Origin: Lunularia cruciata
Lineage: Eukaryota; Streptophyta; Marchantiopsida; Lunulariales; Lunulariaceae
DNA: 64,000 nucleotides
Direction of reading: 5' to 3'
Assembly: GCA_948567375.1 (NCBI GenBank)
Contig: OX419761.1
Span: 47,494,501 to 47,558,500 of the forward strand
The first letter of the stretch is position 1; each line of letters starts with the position of its first letter. The notes under the pieces were generated by a model. The model had not been told where the DNA came from, did not search any database, and worked only from the letters and a program-made list of their open reading frames with translations. The translations under genes were made by a program, and so were the position numbers. Shown piece by piece: positions 10,799-22,160 of this stretch.

Positions 10799-11536
10799 TG
10801 TAATACTCCGAGGACAAGAGAAGAGAGAAAACACAGATTGCACACTCAAACATTTGATGCTCCAAGGGAGCACCTTCTCTTTATTATATAAACAAAGAGG
10901 ATCTCCTCCAAGGAAGCTCCACCATAGGATTAGGGACACAGATAGGTGACATGTTAGCAAGCTCCACCCTTGGATTACTTACTTGGATGGGTGACCTATA
11001 TGGTCTAGGTCCTATCTGGTTGGTCAAACAAGCTTTGACCGGAGGGAATCTTTTAGGGAATCTTCTTGTATGAATCTCAGAATCACATGAGTAAGGTACC
11101 GTTGGAAAGCTCTCGACGAGAAAAACCATGGGAGATGGAAGGCCAGCCTTTCCTCCATTGGGGAGGACTCTGCACATTTTCGAGGCCTAATTCATCCGTT
11201 TAGGCCTTCGAAAGTGCCTTCAAAGATTTCAGGCATATTTCGGTTCCTACTCAATTAGTAGAAGTCCCCTTTTGGTGATACCTCTTTCTGATCTGTTTAG
11301 TCCATCATGTGTAACATTCTTCCTGATGTTACCAAACCAATTCTCACCTTTAAATCATATGTCTAGCTATTGGTTCTAAGGTTCTCAAGTCTATTTTGGT
11401 TTCTGCCCTATTGGTAGAAGTACTCTTTTGGTGATACTTCTATCTGATCTATTTTGACCATCATGTATAACATCATTCTAGATGTTACCAAACCAAATTT
11501 CATATCTAGATCATATGGCTAACCCTTGGTATTACA
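10799..11536 (-). repeat. 5' LTR of copy A
   Basis: 738 bp, TGTAATACTCC...GGTATTACA on the plus strand. It pairs with 4939-5676 and is followed by the target duplication ATCGG at 11537-11541. Confidence 0.95.
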
Positions 11537-11990
11537 ATCGGCAACTGATGATATCCCGCTAGAAGATCCAAAGTACTGAAGATCTTTGCATGCCCAATCG
11601 CATCAAAAATCTCCTCCGGTGTAGGCATGGCATACCGATCAGCTCTGGTTTGTTGGTTGATAGGACGGTAATCTCCACACATCCGCCTATCTGTATAGTT
11701 GCCATGCATATCCGTCTTGGCTGGCATCACTGTCGTTGATGCATACTCTCCATGTGAAATCTCTACTAAACCAGCCTCAAAAAGGTCACTACTCCGGCTC
11801 TGAATCAATGTCCTCTCCATCTCACTATATTGATAAGGACGTTGGAAAACTGGTGTGTTGCTAGTCAGCTCAATCCATATACTAGGTCCCTTCAAAGCAC
11901 CCAAATCCTTCATACTGAAGGAAAAACAACTCGTGTAACTCCTCAAGAACCTCCAAACCCTCTGTCTTTCCTCTCCAATAAGCTTGGGTC
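11537..11990 (-). pseudogene. Host element RT, N-terminal half
   Basis: The minus strand shows IELTSNTPVFQRPYQYSEME, VEISHGEYASTTVMPAKTD, RMCGDYRPINQQTRADRYAM and FSTLDLLAGYHQLPI, the gypsy RT fingers and palm up to the SGYHQ(I/L) motif, with DYRPIN in place of the usual DYRxLN. The frame is cut at QLPI by the 3-bp-offset target site of copy A. The continuation is at 4938-4821. The open stretch extends upstream without a stop to about 11,990, as part of a linker behind the methyltransferase. Confidence 0.9.
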
Positions 11991-12054
11991 CAAGATCTGG
12001 CTCCCAAGTATCCTCTGTAACTATAGTAGGAGTGGAAGATGTACTGACTGACTG

Positions 12055-12360
12055 CTACATTGGGCCCTTGGGAGCAATAGTGTCATGCTCTCGACCACTA
12101 GAGGTCTCAACCTCTATGTGAAAAACTCCCTCCACTTTGGTTGCAAGCTCCACACGTCCTCTGGCTGCATCCCATGTGGACCAAGGGTGTAATCCAAGTA
12201 GTCCATGCTCACCTAGATGGACTCCAAGTAGACCACTCTCCCTAGTAGCTACTAGATGTGTCCCAAGAATACCATGTCCACTCGGTCCATCGCCCCCAGC
12301 ATGTGCCTGAATCGTCTCGATAGGCACAGGGCTCACAAGTGTCCAAGTGGTGATGCCTAT
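12055..12360 (-). other. Linker between methyltransferase and RT
   Basis: An open minus-strand segment rich in Gly, His and Thr (GDGPSGHGILG, GVHLGEHGLLGLHPW) continues from the methyltransferase C-terminus towards RT. No domain is recognised. A stop at about 12055 separates it from the RT reading frame in this copy. Confidence 0.5.
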
Positions 12361-13482
12361 AAAGCGCATCCTATGTTGCTCTGCCAAGCCAAGGCTCACA
12401 ATCCAGGTCAAACAGTTCAGGTCCATAGCCTGACCTAACACCTGACGCTTGGATGCCTTTGACACTGCTAGAACAGCGGTAATACTGGTGCAAAAACCCA
12501 TCGCCCGCTCTCTCTCATCAGCGTTGGGCTCCACCAACTGCTGTAACTATGAGTCCCAAACAAGTCCAGGTCCTCCCTCTCAAAAAGCATGAGACCCTGA
12601 GAAACTCATGAGTGTGGGAAATGCAGCTCTAGGTTGTCCAACTAGGTTCACCACTGCCATAGGTGACCTATCAGCCACAACCATTGTCTGAGACTAACGC
12701 CCAACATCCAAGATATCATCAACAAGGATGTGGTCAAGTCGTTGAATCCCATCATAAGCGCGTTGTAGAACCTCTCTGGGTAAGAGGTTCGTCCACCAAA
12801 GACAAAGATGATGAGCCTGTGATCCCACTCTGGCTACATCTAACAATACAGCAGGTCCCATCCAAGAATGGACCTGATGTGTACCAGAGTGGTGGCAAGT
12901 GCCACCACTCTGGTGCAAGAATCACCCATCAAAGGAACGTTCACCAAAAGGTAAGCTAGAGAAACGGACTGATGAACCTAGAGATGTCGTAATATCCGTA
13001 ACATCTCCCAAAACACACCAGAACAAGGATCTTGAAGACCCAAACCGCGGCCCGCATGTGTATGTCCTTGACATGGCCATCCAGAAAATCACCAAGTGAA
13101 TAGGCCCATGTCTCTCTAGGTCATGCGCCCCCAATAAGGAAATGTCTCCTCGTAAGGCCTTCTGGTAACCTCTGACTGCTGACATCGATAATAACTCCGG
13201 ATACCGATAGGCCAGGTGTGCTACATGATGTAGAGAGACTCGCCTAGCAATCTCATCTCTCTCTACATACAAGTACCTCTGTACTCGGATACCCGCCTGT
13301 AACACCGTAGCTAGTCCGGTGATGATCCCACCAAACAACTCCAATAGGCATATCCCCTCTATTGGATACTGCCAAGCAATGAGTGTGGTATCCAAAGGTG
13401 TCAAAGCAATCGCCTCTGGAGGCTCATCCTTACACTCATCTCCTGATGGTACGAAGGCTCCACTCCAAGCCTGTTGCACCAA
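12360..13482 (-). pseudogene. DNMT3-like cytosine-5 DNA methyltransferase domain inside a retrotransposon
   Basis: C5-methyltransferases transfer a methyl group from S-adenosylmethionine to cytosine. The motifs appear in canonical order, so this is not a rearranged DRM enzyme. Motif I: LLELFGGIITGL (13312-13347). Motif II region: YLYVERDEIARRVSLHH. Motif IV: GWPCQGHTHAGRG, with the catalytic Cys of PCQ at 13065-13082, reached only after a one-base frameshift out of the frame of motif I. Motif VI region: AYLLVNVP, where the conserved Glu of ENV is Val (about 12,935-12,957). Then VLLDVARVGSQAHHLCLWWTN (12694-12918). The C-terminal motifs are ERERAMGF and RQVLGQAMDLNCLTWIV (12,400-12,520), like the last motifs of DNMT3 enzymes. 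The domain is about 350-370 residues, fits a catalytic domain with a short target-recognition region, and has no plant-type N-terminal domains. An in-frame TAG lies at 12978-12980. Inactive as read; identity is strong, subfamily less so. Confidence 0.83.
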
Positions 13483-13497
13483 CTGATCTGCATGCTG

Positions 13498-13711
13498 CTA
13501 CAATGCCTCCTCTGAACTCCACAATGGAACATCCAAGGTAGATGGAACAATCCCACTTGTACTCCAAAGTTGAGTGATCTCCTCTGGTACTGGAGTATCC
13601 TCTGCATGGGCGTTCCCCTCCAACAAGTCACCAGGCCAAGTAACTGCACCACTGAAAGCTAAAACTGATGTTGCCATGGTCTCGGACTGTAGTGAGCCAA
13701 GACTGCCACTA
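13498..13711 (-). other. Spacer between protease and methyltransferase
   Basis: About 200 bp of minus-strand sequence joining the protease end to the methyltransferase start. Open stretches exist in two frames (13401-13652 and 13498-13833) and neither shows a known domain, consistent with a frameshifted inter-domain linker. Confidence 0.45.
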
Positions 13712-14617
13712 CTAAAGCATATTGGTAGACGACATAACCCGTCCCTCACTAGACTGCCAACTAGGTCTATAAGAGGTTGTCTCCTCCCAATAGTCAATGT
13801 TGAAACCCATGGGGTATAACACTGCTCCTCCAACTAGCACATCATATGACTCAACTATCGTTGCAATAGCTTGAGCTCTCACCACCGAGCTATCAGTCGG
13901 ATGACCAGGCTGAACCTGGACAACAAGCTCTCCACATGTGATGTACTGTGTCAAACCACCACCAAGAGATGTCTAGATCTGAAATGGACACCTCTCCACA
14001 TCGGTCTTCCGTAACTCCAGACTGACAATTGCAGCCTTCCCCAACATAAGGGGCTGCGCACCAGAGTCTAACAAGACTCTCTGTGGTGTATAGATCTTCC
14101 CTAAAGGTCCCACCAAACAAAAAATCCCCCTCTGGTTATCCAATAGGACAACACCAGGTGTAAACCGCGCTCTCTCAAAGGCTTGTCTAACTGGCAACTC
14201 CTCTAGTCTAGCCGTTGCTGCCTGCCATAAACCACTGGTTGCTAAACGGATCCCATGCTCCTCAACCAAGTCAGCTCCACTACCAACCACCTCTGCTCTA
14301 GTAGTAGGAACTACACCATCCTTACTCTCACACAACGTGGCAGCCAACTGGAATACTAGGGCTGGGTCAACTCCCAATGTAAACATATCACTGGCCGAAA
14401 ACAAAGGACACCGCATAATCAGCTGAGCCGCTCCCAACATCATGCTAGACTCAATCTCTATAGTAGCAGGTGGCTGACTAGCAGGTAGTCCATCATGTAC
14501 TCCATCACCACCTACCACACCTACACTGGGACATCTAGGAACCATGGATGTTGTCTGCAATGCCTCACATAGTGTGAAAGACTGGGGAAGTCTGACCTGT
14601 CTCCCAACCTCTCCTCT
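13712..14617 (-). pseudogene. Host element aspartic protease
   Basis: The minus strand from 14560 reads, after a variable leader, FTPGVVLLDNQRG, then TPQRVLLDSGAQPLMLGKAA, which is the retropepsin active site (Asp-Ser-Gly-Ala). After a stop at about 13973 it continues TSLGGG...VVQVQPG, AIATIVESYDVLVGGAVLYPMGF and DYWEETTSYRPSWQS. VLVGGAVLYP is the second conserved protease segment. The reading frame is the same as gag: a single TAG at 14618-14620 separates them, 20 codons before the first Met. Confidence 0.82.
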
Positions 14618-16366
14618 CTATGGGTCCAACTCCACTGATGCTCCTCTAGGCTCTGGAGCACGTACTGCACTCCTAGTCACTGCTGTAGATGCATCCACCT
14701 GTGCTGCTCCGCACATGAAGTCCAAAGCATCTCTATCACCAGCATATGAGGTGGAAGCCTTAGCACCCAAGTCTGATCTCCTCTGAGCAATAGCCATACT
14801 AGCCAATCTTTGCTCCAACTGCTCAATCCGAGTAGCCATAGTTGTGTCAGAAGTAAGGGCAGGTACTGCACCCCTACTAGGTGTAGATCCTCTACCACCA
14901 CCTCTACCACCTCGTCCTCTATGAATTGGAGCTCCTCTACTACCTGCCATAGCAGCCTTACCACTCCGTAACTCCGGGTGTAGGTCAAAACACCGGTCAC
15001 TAGTGTGACCAAATCTGTGGCAATGCTCACACTGCCTCTGTGCTGGCTGTGATGCACCAAAGGTATCAGGTCCGCTGCCTTGAGTACACTCTCTCCTATG
15101 GTGAGGTCCACCACAAGTCCAACAAGCAACACCACCACTCACTGGCTGCTGCTGACTCAAAAATGAGGGTAAGGGTCTAACTCCACTAGGCCCTCCACTT
15201 GCTCCATAGGATTTGGGCTGTCCACCTTGTCCTCGAAAACCAACTGGGCGTGGTGCACTCTGCTGCACTCTAGAAGAAGTCACAACCACGGATGAGGTCT
15301 CCCTACCAAATCCAGATGTCACCACTTTCTCCTCCACCATATTGAGCTCAATACGCTCAGCCAAACCAAAGACTACTGCCAAAGTGGGCAAAGTAGCCTG
15401 CAACAACGTAGAATCACGAACTCTACGTTGCAACTCCCTATCTAGTATCCCATACCAAAACTGGACTGCCTGGGCCTTAGTAACTCCTTGAGTGAAACTG
15501 ATCAGCCGCCTCATGCGAGTGTATGCCTCACGTAGGCTCTCTCCAGCCTTCCGCTGGAACTCTTGCAAGCTCCTCAGCTTGTCAGTCCGTACTCCCTGGT
15601 AGTTCTGCCTCAAACATAGGAAGAACTCCACCATGGGGTTAAACCCCGGTACCACACCACCTCCTACAGCGGTCCCTCCACTCGTAGTAGCACTATCTCC
15701 AGCTAGTGCACCTCCACTAGCTCCACCAACACTATTTGAGCTAGAACTCGTGGGTACAGCCGATCTACTCCTGGCCACCAAGCCTGAAGTGATGGAGACA
15801 TAGTGTGGAGACCAATACTGTCTCCATAACTCAATCTCCTCCAAATGAGCTCTCTTGAACTCATGGTAGTCATCCATCGGCGGACCTTCCAAGTGCTGAA
15901 ACAACCCCTTCCATGCCATGAAGGGTGTGAACAAAGTCGGGTTCCGCATTTGCTACAGATCACACCAACTGTCGAACTCCTGGATGAAGTCATCCAACTC
16001 AATGGTACCCATTGTACCAAAGTAACGCCTAGGGCCTTTGGAGGCCCCATAAATCATGTCCATGTCCCACAACAACAGTGCAGACACACCAAGTGCAGAC
16101 ACACCAAGTGCACTCTCAATTGAATTAGCTCCTGTGTCAAACTCCAACTCAGAGTCAATCTCCTCCCTCACTGAGACGTGAGATACATGTTGATACCGAG
16201 CACCACTCCGAGTAAACCCACTATGTACTGCAAGGCTAACTCCTCTGGAATCTCCAAAGAACTCCGTCGTGACAAAGTAACCACAACAGCAAACCCAAAC
16301 CACCAACTGCAACCGCAAGTCGCAACCGCAAGTACCCCACCAAGTGCCAACACCACCAAGTGCCAA
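14618..16366 (-). pseudogene. Host element gag with two zinc knuckles
   Basis: Structural gag on the minus strand. The main open part (14618-15949, 443 residues) contains a capsid-like region (FFLCLRQNYQGVRTDKLRSL, FQRKAGESLREAYTRMRRL), a Gly/Arg-rich basic segment, and two knuckles: CWTCGGPHHRREC (one residue short of standard spacing) and CEHCHRFGHTSDRC (perfect C-x2-C-x4-H-x4-C). In the same frame upstream, after a TAG at 15953-15955, lies an acidic N-terminal part (15956-16366; IELDDFIQEFDSW). The single stop suggests that the original gag began upstream of 15949. Gag and protease are co-frame across one TAG. Confidence 0.85.
16075..16115. repeat. Short tandem repeat in gag coding region
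   Basis: The plus strand shows two direct copies of GTGCAGACACACCAA and part of a third (GTGCA). They correspond to the ALGVSALGVSAL repeat in the gag N-terminus. Confidence 0.75.
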
Positions 16367-16685
16367 TACTAACTAAGTACCACCCACTTATGTAACTCTA
16401 ACCGAGATAACTACACTAGGGGAAAGGGCAACCTGTAACCTACCATCATAACACGCACTCTCACAGTATACAGGTCATCACTTCTTGCCTCATTGGAGAG
16501 AAACAAAGGTAGTCTAACTGGTCATCACTCCAGCCTCACCACCGAGAGCACACCAGAGCACCAACGCTCAAAAGTCAAGGCACCTCACACAAACGTGGTG
16601 CACAAACAAGAAGTAGAGAATGGAGGGGATCCAATCACAAGAAATCTAAACAAAAACCCTCCATCTCACAACACAACACAGGACT

Positions 16686-16700
16686 GACTCTGCCACCATT
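16686..16700 (-). other. Primer-binding-like site of host element
   Basis: The minus strand reads AATGGTGGCAGAGTC immediately after an LTR end ...AAAATCCA. It begins TGG, as expected of sites complementary to a tRNA CCA end. I cannot name the tRNA. It differs from the tRNA-iMet site of copies A and B. Confidence 0.55.
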
Positions 16701-18106
16701 TGGATTTTAACATAAGAGCAATTCGTATCTAAGTCCTAAGCTACTAGGATCACCAAGAATGGGATCAAACTGCCTCTCCTAGCCAAAGCTACATGTGTAT
16801 AGATAATAGTGACACAGTCACTAAGACAACAAGTGAGGGTGGACCAGTTGGCTAGGGCACCAGTCTAGGAACAAGAGATCTAGGGGTCAAACCTTGTTGC
16901 GCACAATCTAGCAGGAAAGGCAGATTTTGCCAACCAATGACCAAGATCTACTCTAAACTAGCTAGCCTCACGCCAGCAAGCTGGCTTGCTGGCCCTTCTA
17001 GGCCTTCGTAGCCTCTCATATCCCATAGCCCTATGCCTCGAAATGCCAAAATTCAGCCAAATGAGGCCTTTCTTGTTGCCACTTTGAACCTCCTCCAAAA
17101 TTGGCAAAACTTCTCCAAATCTGCAAAAGTACTCCAAACTAGCGAAACTCCTCCAAATCTGGCCAAACAGCAAAAACTCCTCCAATTCTGGCCAAAATCT
17201 GACATAAATCCCAACCAAAATCCGACGTAAAACATGATGTAAACCCTAAAACGGTTGTCCACCAAATCCCCCGCTAACTTTCCACTCGAGCCAAATTGAC
17301 AAAATGGGTTTTTCCAAATCACAATTTCATGAGAAGAGCTTCACAACTCCACCTTCAATTTGACTTTTTGAGCCCAACTTGCAGCAAATTGGTCCTGCCT
17401 TCACCTCCTGAGCTCAAAATCACAACCACTACTCAAAAATTGCTCCTTCTTTGCTCGAAATTTGGCCAGCGCTTCCGCACACCATCCGCCTAACTGCCAA
17501 ATCTGCATCAACTGAATGAGCTTCTACACACTAGGGAAACACAGAACTTGAATCGAGCTACCAACGATCCACCAAGCTCAGAGATACCACCAACACTCAC
17601 AGTTCTTGCACTCAAATTCCCCCTGACTTCACTTCTCTGATGTAATCAAATTGCTTACCACTCTCAACTCAACTCAACTCAGGTCACTACTTGATCTGTC
17701 ACTACTTGATCTGTCACTCTATAAACTGCCAACAACTGGGCACTGATTACAGTCAAGCCACACCCACTCAAGCATAGAGAATCCAGGTGATGTTTGCCGG
17801 CCTTTGTCCACCATAGCCAGGAACTCGAAGGCTCAACATCAGAGAAGTGAGCTCTCTGGAGCTCACTTTGAAACTATACCCCCTGGACTCGAGCTAGCAC
17901 TGAAACCCTAACGGTCCCGTTGACGGCACATTTGACGGTTTGAACGGTGCAAAGTGACGATGGACCCCACTGTGAAGTCAGTACCCCGAACACAAAATCT
18001 AACCGTCGGAAAGTAGTCTCTAAGAAACTACTAGAATAACTCTAACTACTATCACTGGAACTCTAGTGTCCGAGCATCTAGATGCGGAACTACAAATGGC
18101 GTCACA
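16701..18106 (-). repeat. 5' LTR of the methyltransferase-bearing element
   Basis: Inner edge TG at 16701, directly next to the primer-like site. The outer edge is placed at the CA ending GGCGTCACA (18106), where similarity to 53,908-54,333 ends. This gives about 1.4 kb, longer than the copy A LTRs. 17,668-18,106 matches 53,908-54,333 closely (shared landmarks: CAGTCAAGCCA, CCAGGAACTCGAAG, AGAAGTGAGCTCT, CAGTACCCC, GGAAAGTAGTCT). A 15-bp duplication (GTCACTACTTGATCT) near 17,690 is absent from the other copy. The outer edge is not certain, because no paired target duplication survives. Confidence 0.65.
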
Positions 18107-21100
18107 TCTGCTTCTCAAGTTTGAACTGGAACTGGCTGCTCTCACATCTGGTATATAGGCACGGTGAGCCACATGGCCTGGTGCATGTGATGTAATTGAT
18201 AGACTTTCCTATGAGCAGCTATAAGATGTGCTATGTTAATAAATAAAAACAAATGATTATTCACTCCACACACCCATGAGTTTCTCAATCAGGCACTTTT
18301 TTGGGTCCATGATTTGATGTGGAAATCAAAGTTTCTCTTTCCCCTTCTCATTCCCACTCAATCAGTAAATTCTCTACTCAGTTCGACTTTGTGTCAAGAA
18401 TCTGTTTTCTTGGTGTTCAAGCAAACGACTGACAAAGCAAGTGAGATAAACATTGGTTTTCCGTATGGGATGCATCTAAACCATTAAGAGCGTGCATCGA
18501 TTCCTCTTAGGGGTTTCTTCAATTCATGGGTCGTTATACTGACTTGTCTCCGAATACGGACACAAGCAAATGTGGTGGCCGAATCCCATAAGCACCAGGA
18601 GATTCTCCTTATATGGCTTAATGGGACTGTACGCAGAAACCCGTAAAAGTCAATTGGAATCAAACCTTGTGGTCGCGTTGATTTTACATTCCAAAAGAGA
18701 TTAACATCTTTTATTGCATGTAAAGTACATGGACAATTTACTCATTACAATACTCGAAGGATCATTCATAATTATACTCCATTGGAACAAGTGAAAATTC
18801 CAGTGATGTTGTTACTTAAGTAGAATGTAGTAAATAGTAAATAAATATAAATATAAAAGTGCCCTTCTCCGTAATTTGTGTCAATCTTGAATACCTTAGT
18901 AAACCAATAATAAGGACTCAAAGCACTAGATAATCTTGCAATTTATGAACGGAAGTATTCATGATGCATACATACACGTACGAGTGTTACAGTACTAAAG
19001 TTTGTGTTCATCTCGTGTAGGCATCAATCTTAATGTTAGACATGTTACGTTTGCTCTCAACTCATTTGGAAGAACAACTGTTTAACTCGAACCAAATCCA
19101 TACTTCAATTATAAGCCCGTTTGGAAGATTGAAACTAGACTCAATTTTGGTAATAGGTTCAGCAAACTTGATGGGATGAAGGATCAATGTTAGGGCTCGA
19201 AGTAGTTGATTAGACTAACCAGGTTTAACCAAGCAGATCTTTTGTGTACCCATGTTAGAGCTTGAAGTAGTTGATTAACGCTAAGCAGGTTCAACCTAAG
19301 CATAATATGAAGACGGATATTCGTGGATGAAGATGAACTCGGGATTATCTCCATTATGGAAACAATGAAATGGGTTAATTAGCTAGTTAGCTATCCTTAA
19401 GTAGTTTCGAGTCTTAAAATAAGACACAGTGGAAATGATTAGGGGGTTCAGTTCTGTCCTTATGCAATTTAATGGTCATTCTTTGAACTTTTTCTGCACT
19501 ACTGAAAATCTCTAGCGGATGAGAATGATAATTGTGATAAGTGGGTTTCAGTTTTGTCCTTGTAGAATTCTGTAGTTATTAAAAACGATTTGCATGGGTG
19601 GTTTCTCAAATACTATGTGGTGTGCAAAGAAGTACACAAGTCTTTTGTTACTTAGTGGGGTCAAGTACTCTTAAAACATAAAAGCGGTTACTGAATTTTC
19701 AGATCTGCTGCAAATCAACTCTATGGGATGTCCCCGAATTATTTTAAGATGATAACCAATCATAAGATGGGCGAAATATAAAATAAGTAGATTTAAAAAT
19801 CGTAACATTTAAAGGGAGTAACAGCGTAGACAGTATTGACATGATACGGTTTTCCATATTAGGATCATTCGAAGGGTTGAACTGCCTGTAAGATAAGAAT
19901 AGGTTCCAATTTAAAATGTCATGTAGAAATGCAATGTAAACAATGAAGGCTATGTAGAAACTGGGTCTATTTTCCTTTCACTATATATGGAGAAAGGTAT
20001 ACGAGAGCACAAGCCGTCTTGGGAACGAGTTATACAGAACTCATGAAATGCAAATGATCAATAAATAATATATACATGATTCACAATGCTGGAGTAGTGT
20101 TAAATCCCTAAGGTAGAATGCATCAAATGTAACCTATAGCAAAGGTATATTTGAAATAAATTGAGAATAACAGATGGCTAACGGACTAGTAAACAAACAT
20201 GAAATTGAGAGCATCTATGCAAACTATTGCAAGGAACACGGAACACGCCAGTATGCAATGCAAGAACAATAAAGATCAAGAATGTGGGCTAGAGTTGTGT
20301 AGGAACTGTGTAGATGCAAGAGGTCAAACCCAAAATCAGTCAAAGAGCGAAGGAAAAATACTAGGGAGGGAATTAGCTGGAGAACAGAGCAATGGAACAA
20401 TACAAGAATTATGGGATGTTGTGGCTGCAAAAATGGGTCAAAGTATAACTTGTTAATGAGAGCAAAGAGTAAGAGTACATGATATATAGTATATCACAAC
20501 AAGCGATATGGACGCTTGAGTCTTGAGACCCTAAACAGCAAAGAGAAGCAGAAGGCGGCCATAATAAACCTCCATGAAAACACTTGCGACTTCATCAATG
20601 TCTCACGCAATGCCAAAGTAGTTGAGCAATTGTCAATACCCATCGTACCAAGTTTCTGCTCTAAAACTCATGAGTGCCAAGGCAAACTCGGTTGCAACAA
20701 CAATGCCGCTCAGGGTAAGGGGAAAGCTATAACATATGAAGCTTAAAATCCAAACAAAGTGCAGCAATAGTAATAAGTAGAATGATTGTGCAATGCAAAT
20801 AAAGTAGCATCCAAAGGAAAAATATGAAATAGTGAGCAAGAGAAAGTAAAGGACTCAATACATACTTGGTTTAAGCCTGAAAAGAAATAAATATTAGTAT
20901 CAAAATCAAGTGAAAGCTAGCAGAACTACTTGTTGATGCAAATTAATGAAGGAGGTGGTAAACTAATTATGTGAAATCACCAAAGAAACAATAAGGAGTT
21001 GAGTCAGAAGGCACACGAAGGAGCAAGTCATTTTACACCCAAAGGTACAGTAGTGAGTGAATCCATAGACACAAGGAAAGAGCAGGTCATCTACCACCAA

Positions 21101-21987
21101 AATGGGGGCTGAAAGCCCGAAGAGTAAAGAGGGCGAGCAGCAACAAAAGGTGGTACAAAAAAAATTATCCAAAGAGGTGAAAGGGGAATAGGAAGGGGCC
21201 GAAGGGGGACATCAACGCTACACTAGAAGGAATGTATCAACTCAAACAAGAAAAGCAAAGGAAGGAACATAGAAGCAAGGAAAAGATGTAGAGGACTTAG
21301 GGCATTACGTGAAAGTGCAAAGAAAAGAGGCAAAATTTGCCTCGGATGAAATGATGGACAAGGTGTACCCACATGTCCATAAGCAAACCATGAATACCAC
21401 ATGGCAAAAAATCCAAACCCCGACGTGAATCAATATAGTGATAGACAATATATATAAAAAAATTCAGAAGTCAAGTAGAACTCTTGATGAACAGTATGGT
21501 ATACAAGCCTCCAAAAAAACAGTAAGTATATATATATAGGCGTAGCTCTTATTTGGGTCTATGAATGAAATTTCGGCTCATTTTCGTATCCCATGTTAAG
21601 TTTGTACAAGCGTTTTATCCTGGTCTACCAAGGGGTTATTTCTATGCTCTGATTCTCTAAAGAGAACTTTAGGAATTTTAGAAATCTGGAAGAGATAGTA
21701 TAAAATAAAATTTAAAAAAAACTTCAACTTCTTTAATCCTCATGTATAGAAACTATTCTACAATACGGGAAAAAGAAAATTGATTCGAACTAGCATAAGA
21801 TCCAAGTACTAAATATATTATTGTTATATATGTATAGTTTATATAATGACCAAGATAGCTCAGTTGCAAATACATATATTAAGGATTTGATATTTGGTAT
21901 ATAAAGTTAATTTTAATAAACGTTACCTCCATTCGAGTGAACGCTATCTTAAATGTTGATTAAGGTTTGAGATCAGAACGAACTGCT
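18107..21987. other. Intergenic DNA without supported gene
   Basis: About 3.9 kb, less AT-rich than the left end. The only sizeable plus-strand open stretch (20199-20456, 85 residues) has no motif or family I recognise. No RNA gene was identified. It may hold distal regulatory sequence of the gene at 22.3 kb, but nothing specific is visible. Confidence 0.5.
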
Positions 21988-22160
21988 CGTGGTGGACTAC
22001 GGTAGATAGGGATGTTCCATGGTTGAATGCATAACCTGATTTATGAATTCAGATACTGCAGAAAGCAAAAAAGTTGGAAGGAAGTGCACATGGTGGACCA
22101 CGGTAGGGATGTACCATGGTTGAGTTGGCAACTGAGTTGTAAACTCACATACTGCAGTAA
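21988..22160. repeat. Imperfect direct duplication upstream of the SEC-C gene
   Basis: Two units of about 70-75 bp (about 21,989-22,063 and 22,090-22,159) share GGTGGAC, CGGTAG, GGGATGT, CCATGGTTGA, ACTCA/ATTCA and ATACTGCAG in the same order. The second ends about 120 bp before the start codon, so the duplication lies in the likely promoter or 5' UTR. Confidence 0.75.

Larger units (their letters stand above)
4939..11536 (-). mobile_element. Ty3/gypsy chromodomain retrotransposon, copy A (complete structure)
   Basis: A 6,598-bp element with two 738-bp LTRs (4939-5676 and 10799-11536), both TG...CA, flanked by a perfect 5-bp target duplication ATCGG (4934-4938 and 11537-11541). On the minus strand the order is 5' LTR, primer site, a two-repeat leader ORF, gag with zinc knuckle, protease, RT, RNase H, integrase, chromodomain, polypurine tract, 3' LTR. 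The order RT-RH-IN plus the chromodomain places it among chromoviruses. By eye the two LTRs differ at roughly 25-30 positions, so it is not a fresh insertion. Frameshifts and stops in gag, protease, RT, RH and at the start of IN make it non-autonomous now. It sits inside another gypsy element's RT. Confidence 0.95.
11537..18106 (-). mobile_element. Ty3/gypsy element carrying a cytosine methyltransferase (5' portion)
   Basis: Minus-strand host element into which copy A jumped. From high to low coordinates: LTR (about 18106-16701), primer-like site, gag with two zinc knuckles, retropepsin, a DNMT3-like C5-cytosine methyltransferase domain, and the N-terminal half of RT, which continues at 4938-4821 beyond copy A. 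RNase H, integrase and 3' LTR are lost from this copy. Coding parts are noticeably GC-richer than the flanking DNA. Several stops and frameshifts show that it is dead. A second member of what I infer to be the same family lies at 53.8-64 kb. Confidence 0.85.

Noticed and set aside
13065-13082. Restriction-modification methyltransferase from bacterial contamination
   Set aside because: The domain is flanked on both sides by gypsy protease and RT on the same strand and has DNMT3-like terminal motifs.
20199-20456. 85-residue plus-strand frame with several Cys
   Set aside because: No family recognised, an equally long frame exists on the opposite strand, and no splice or start context supports it.
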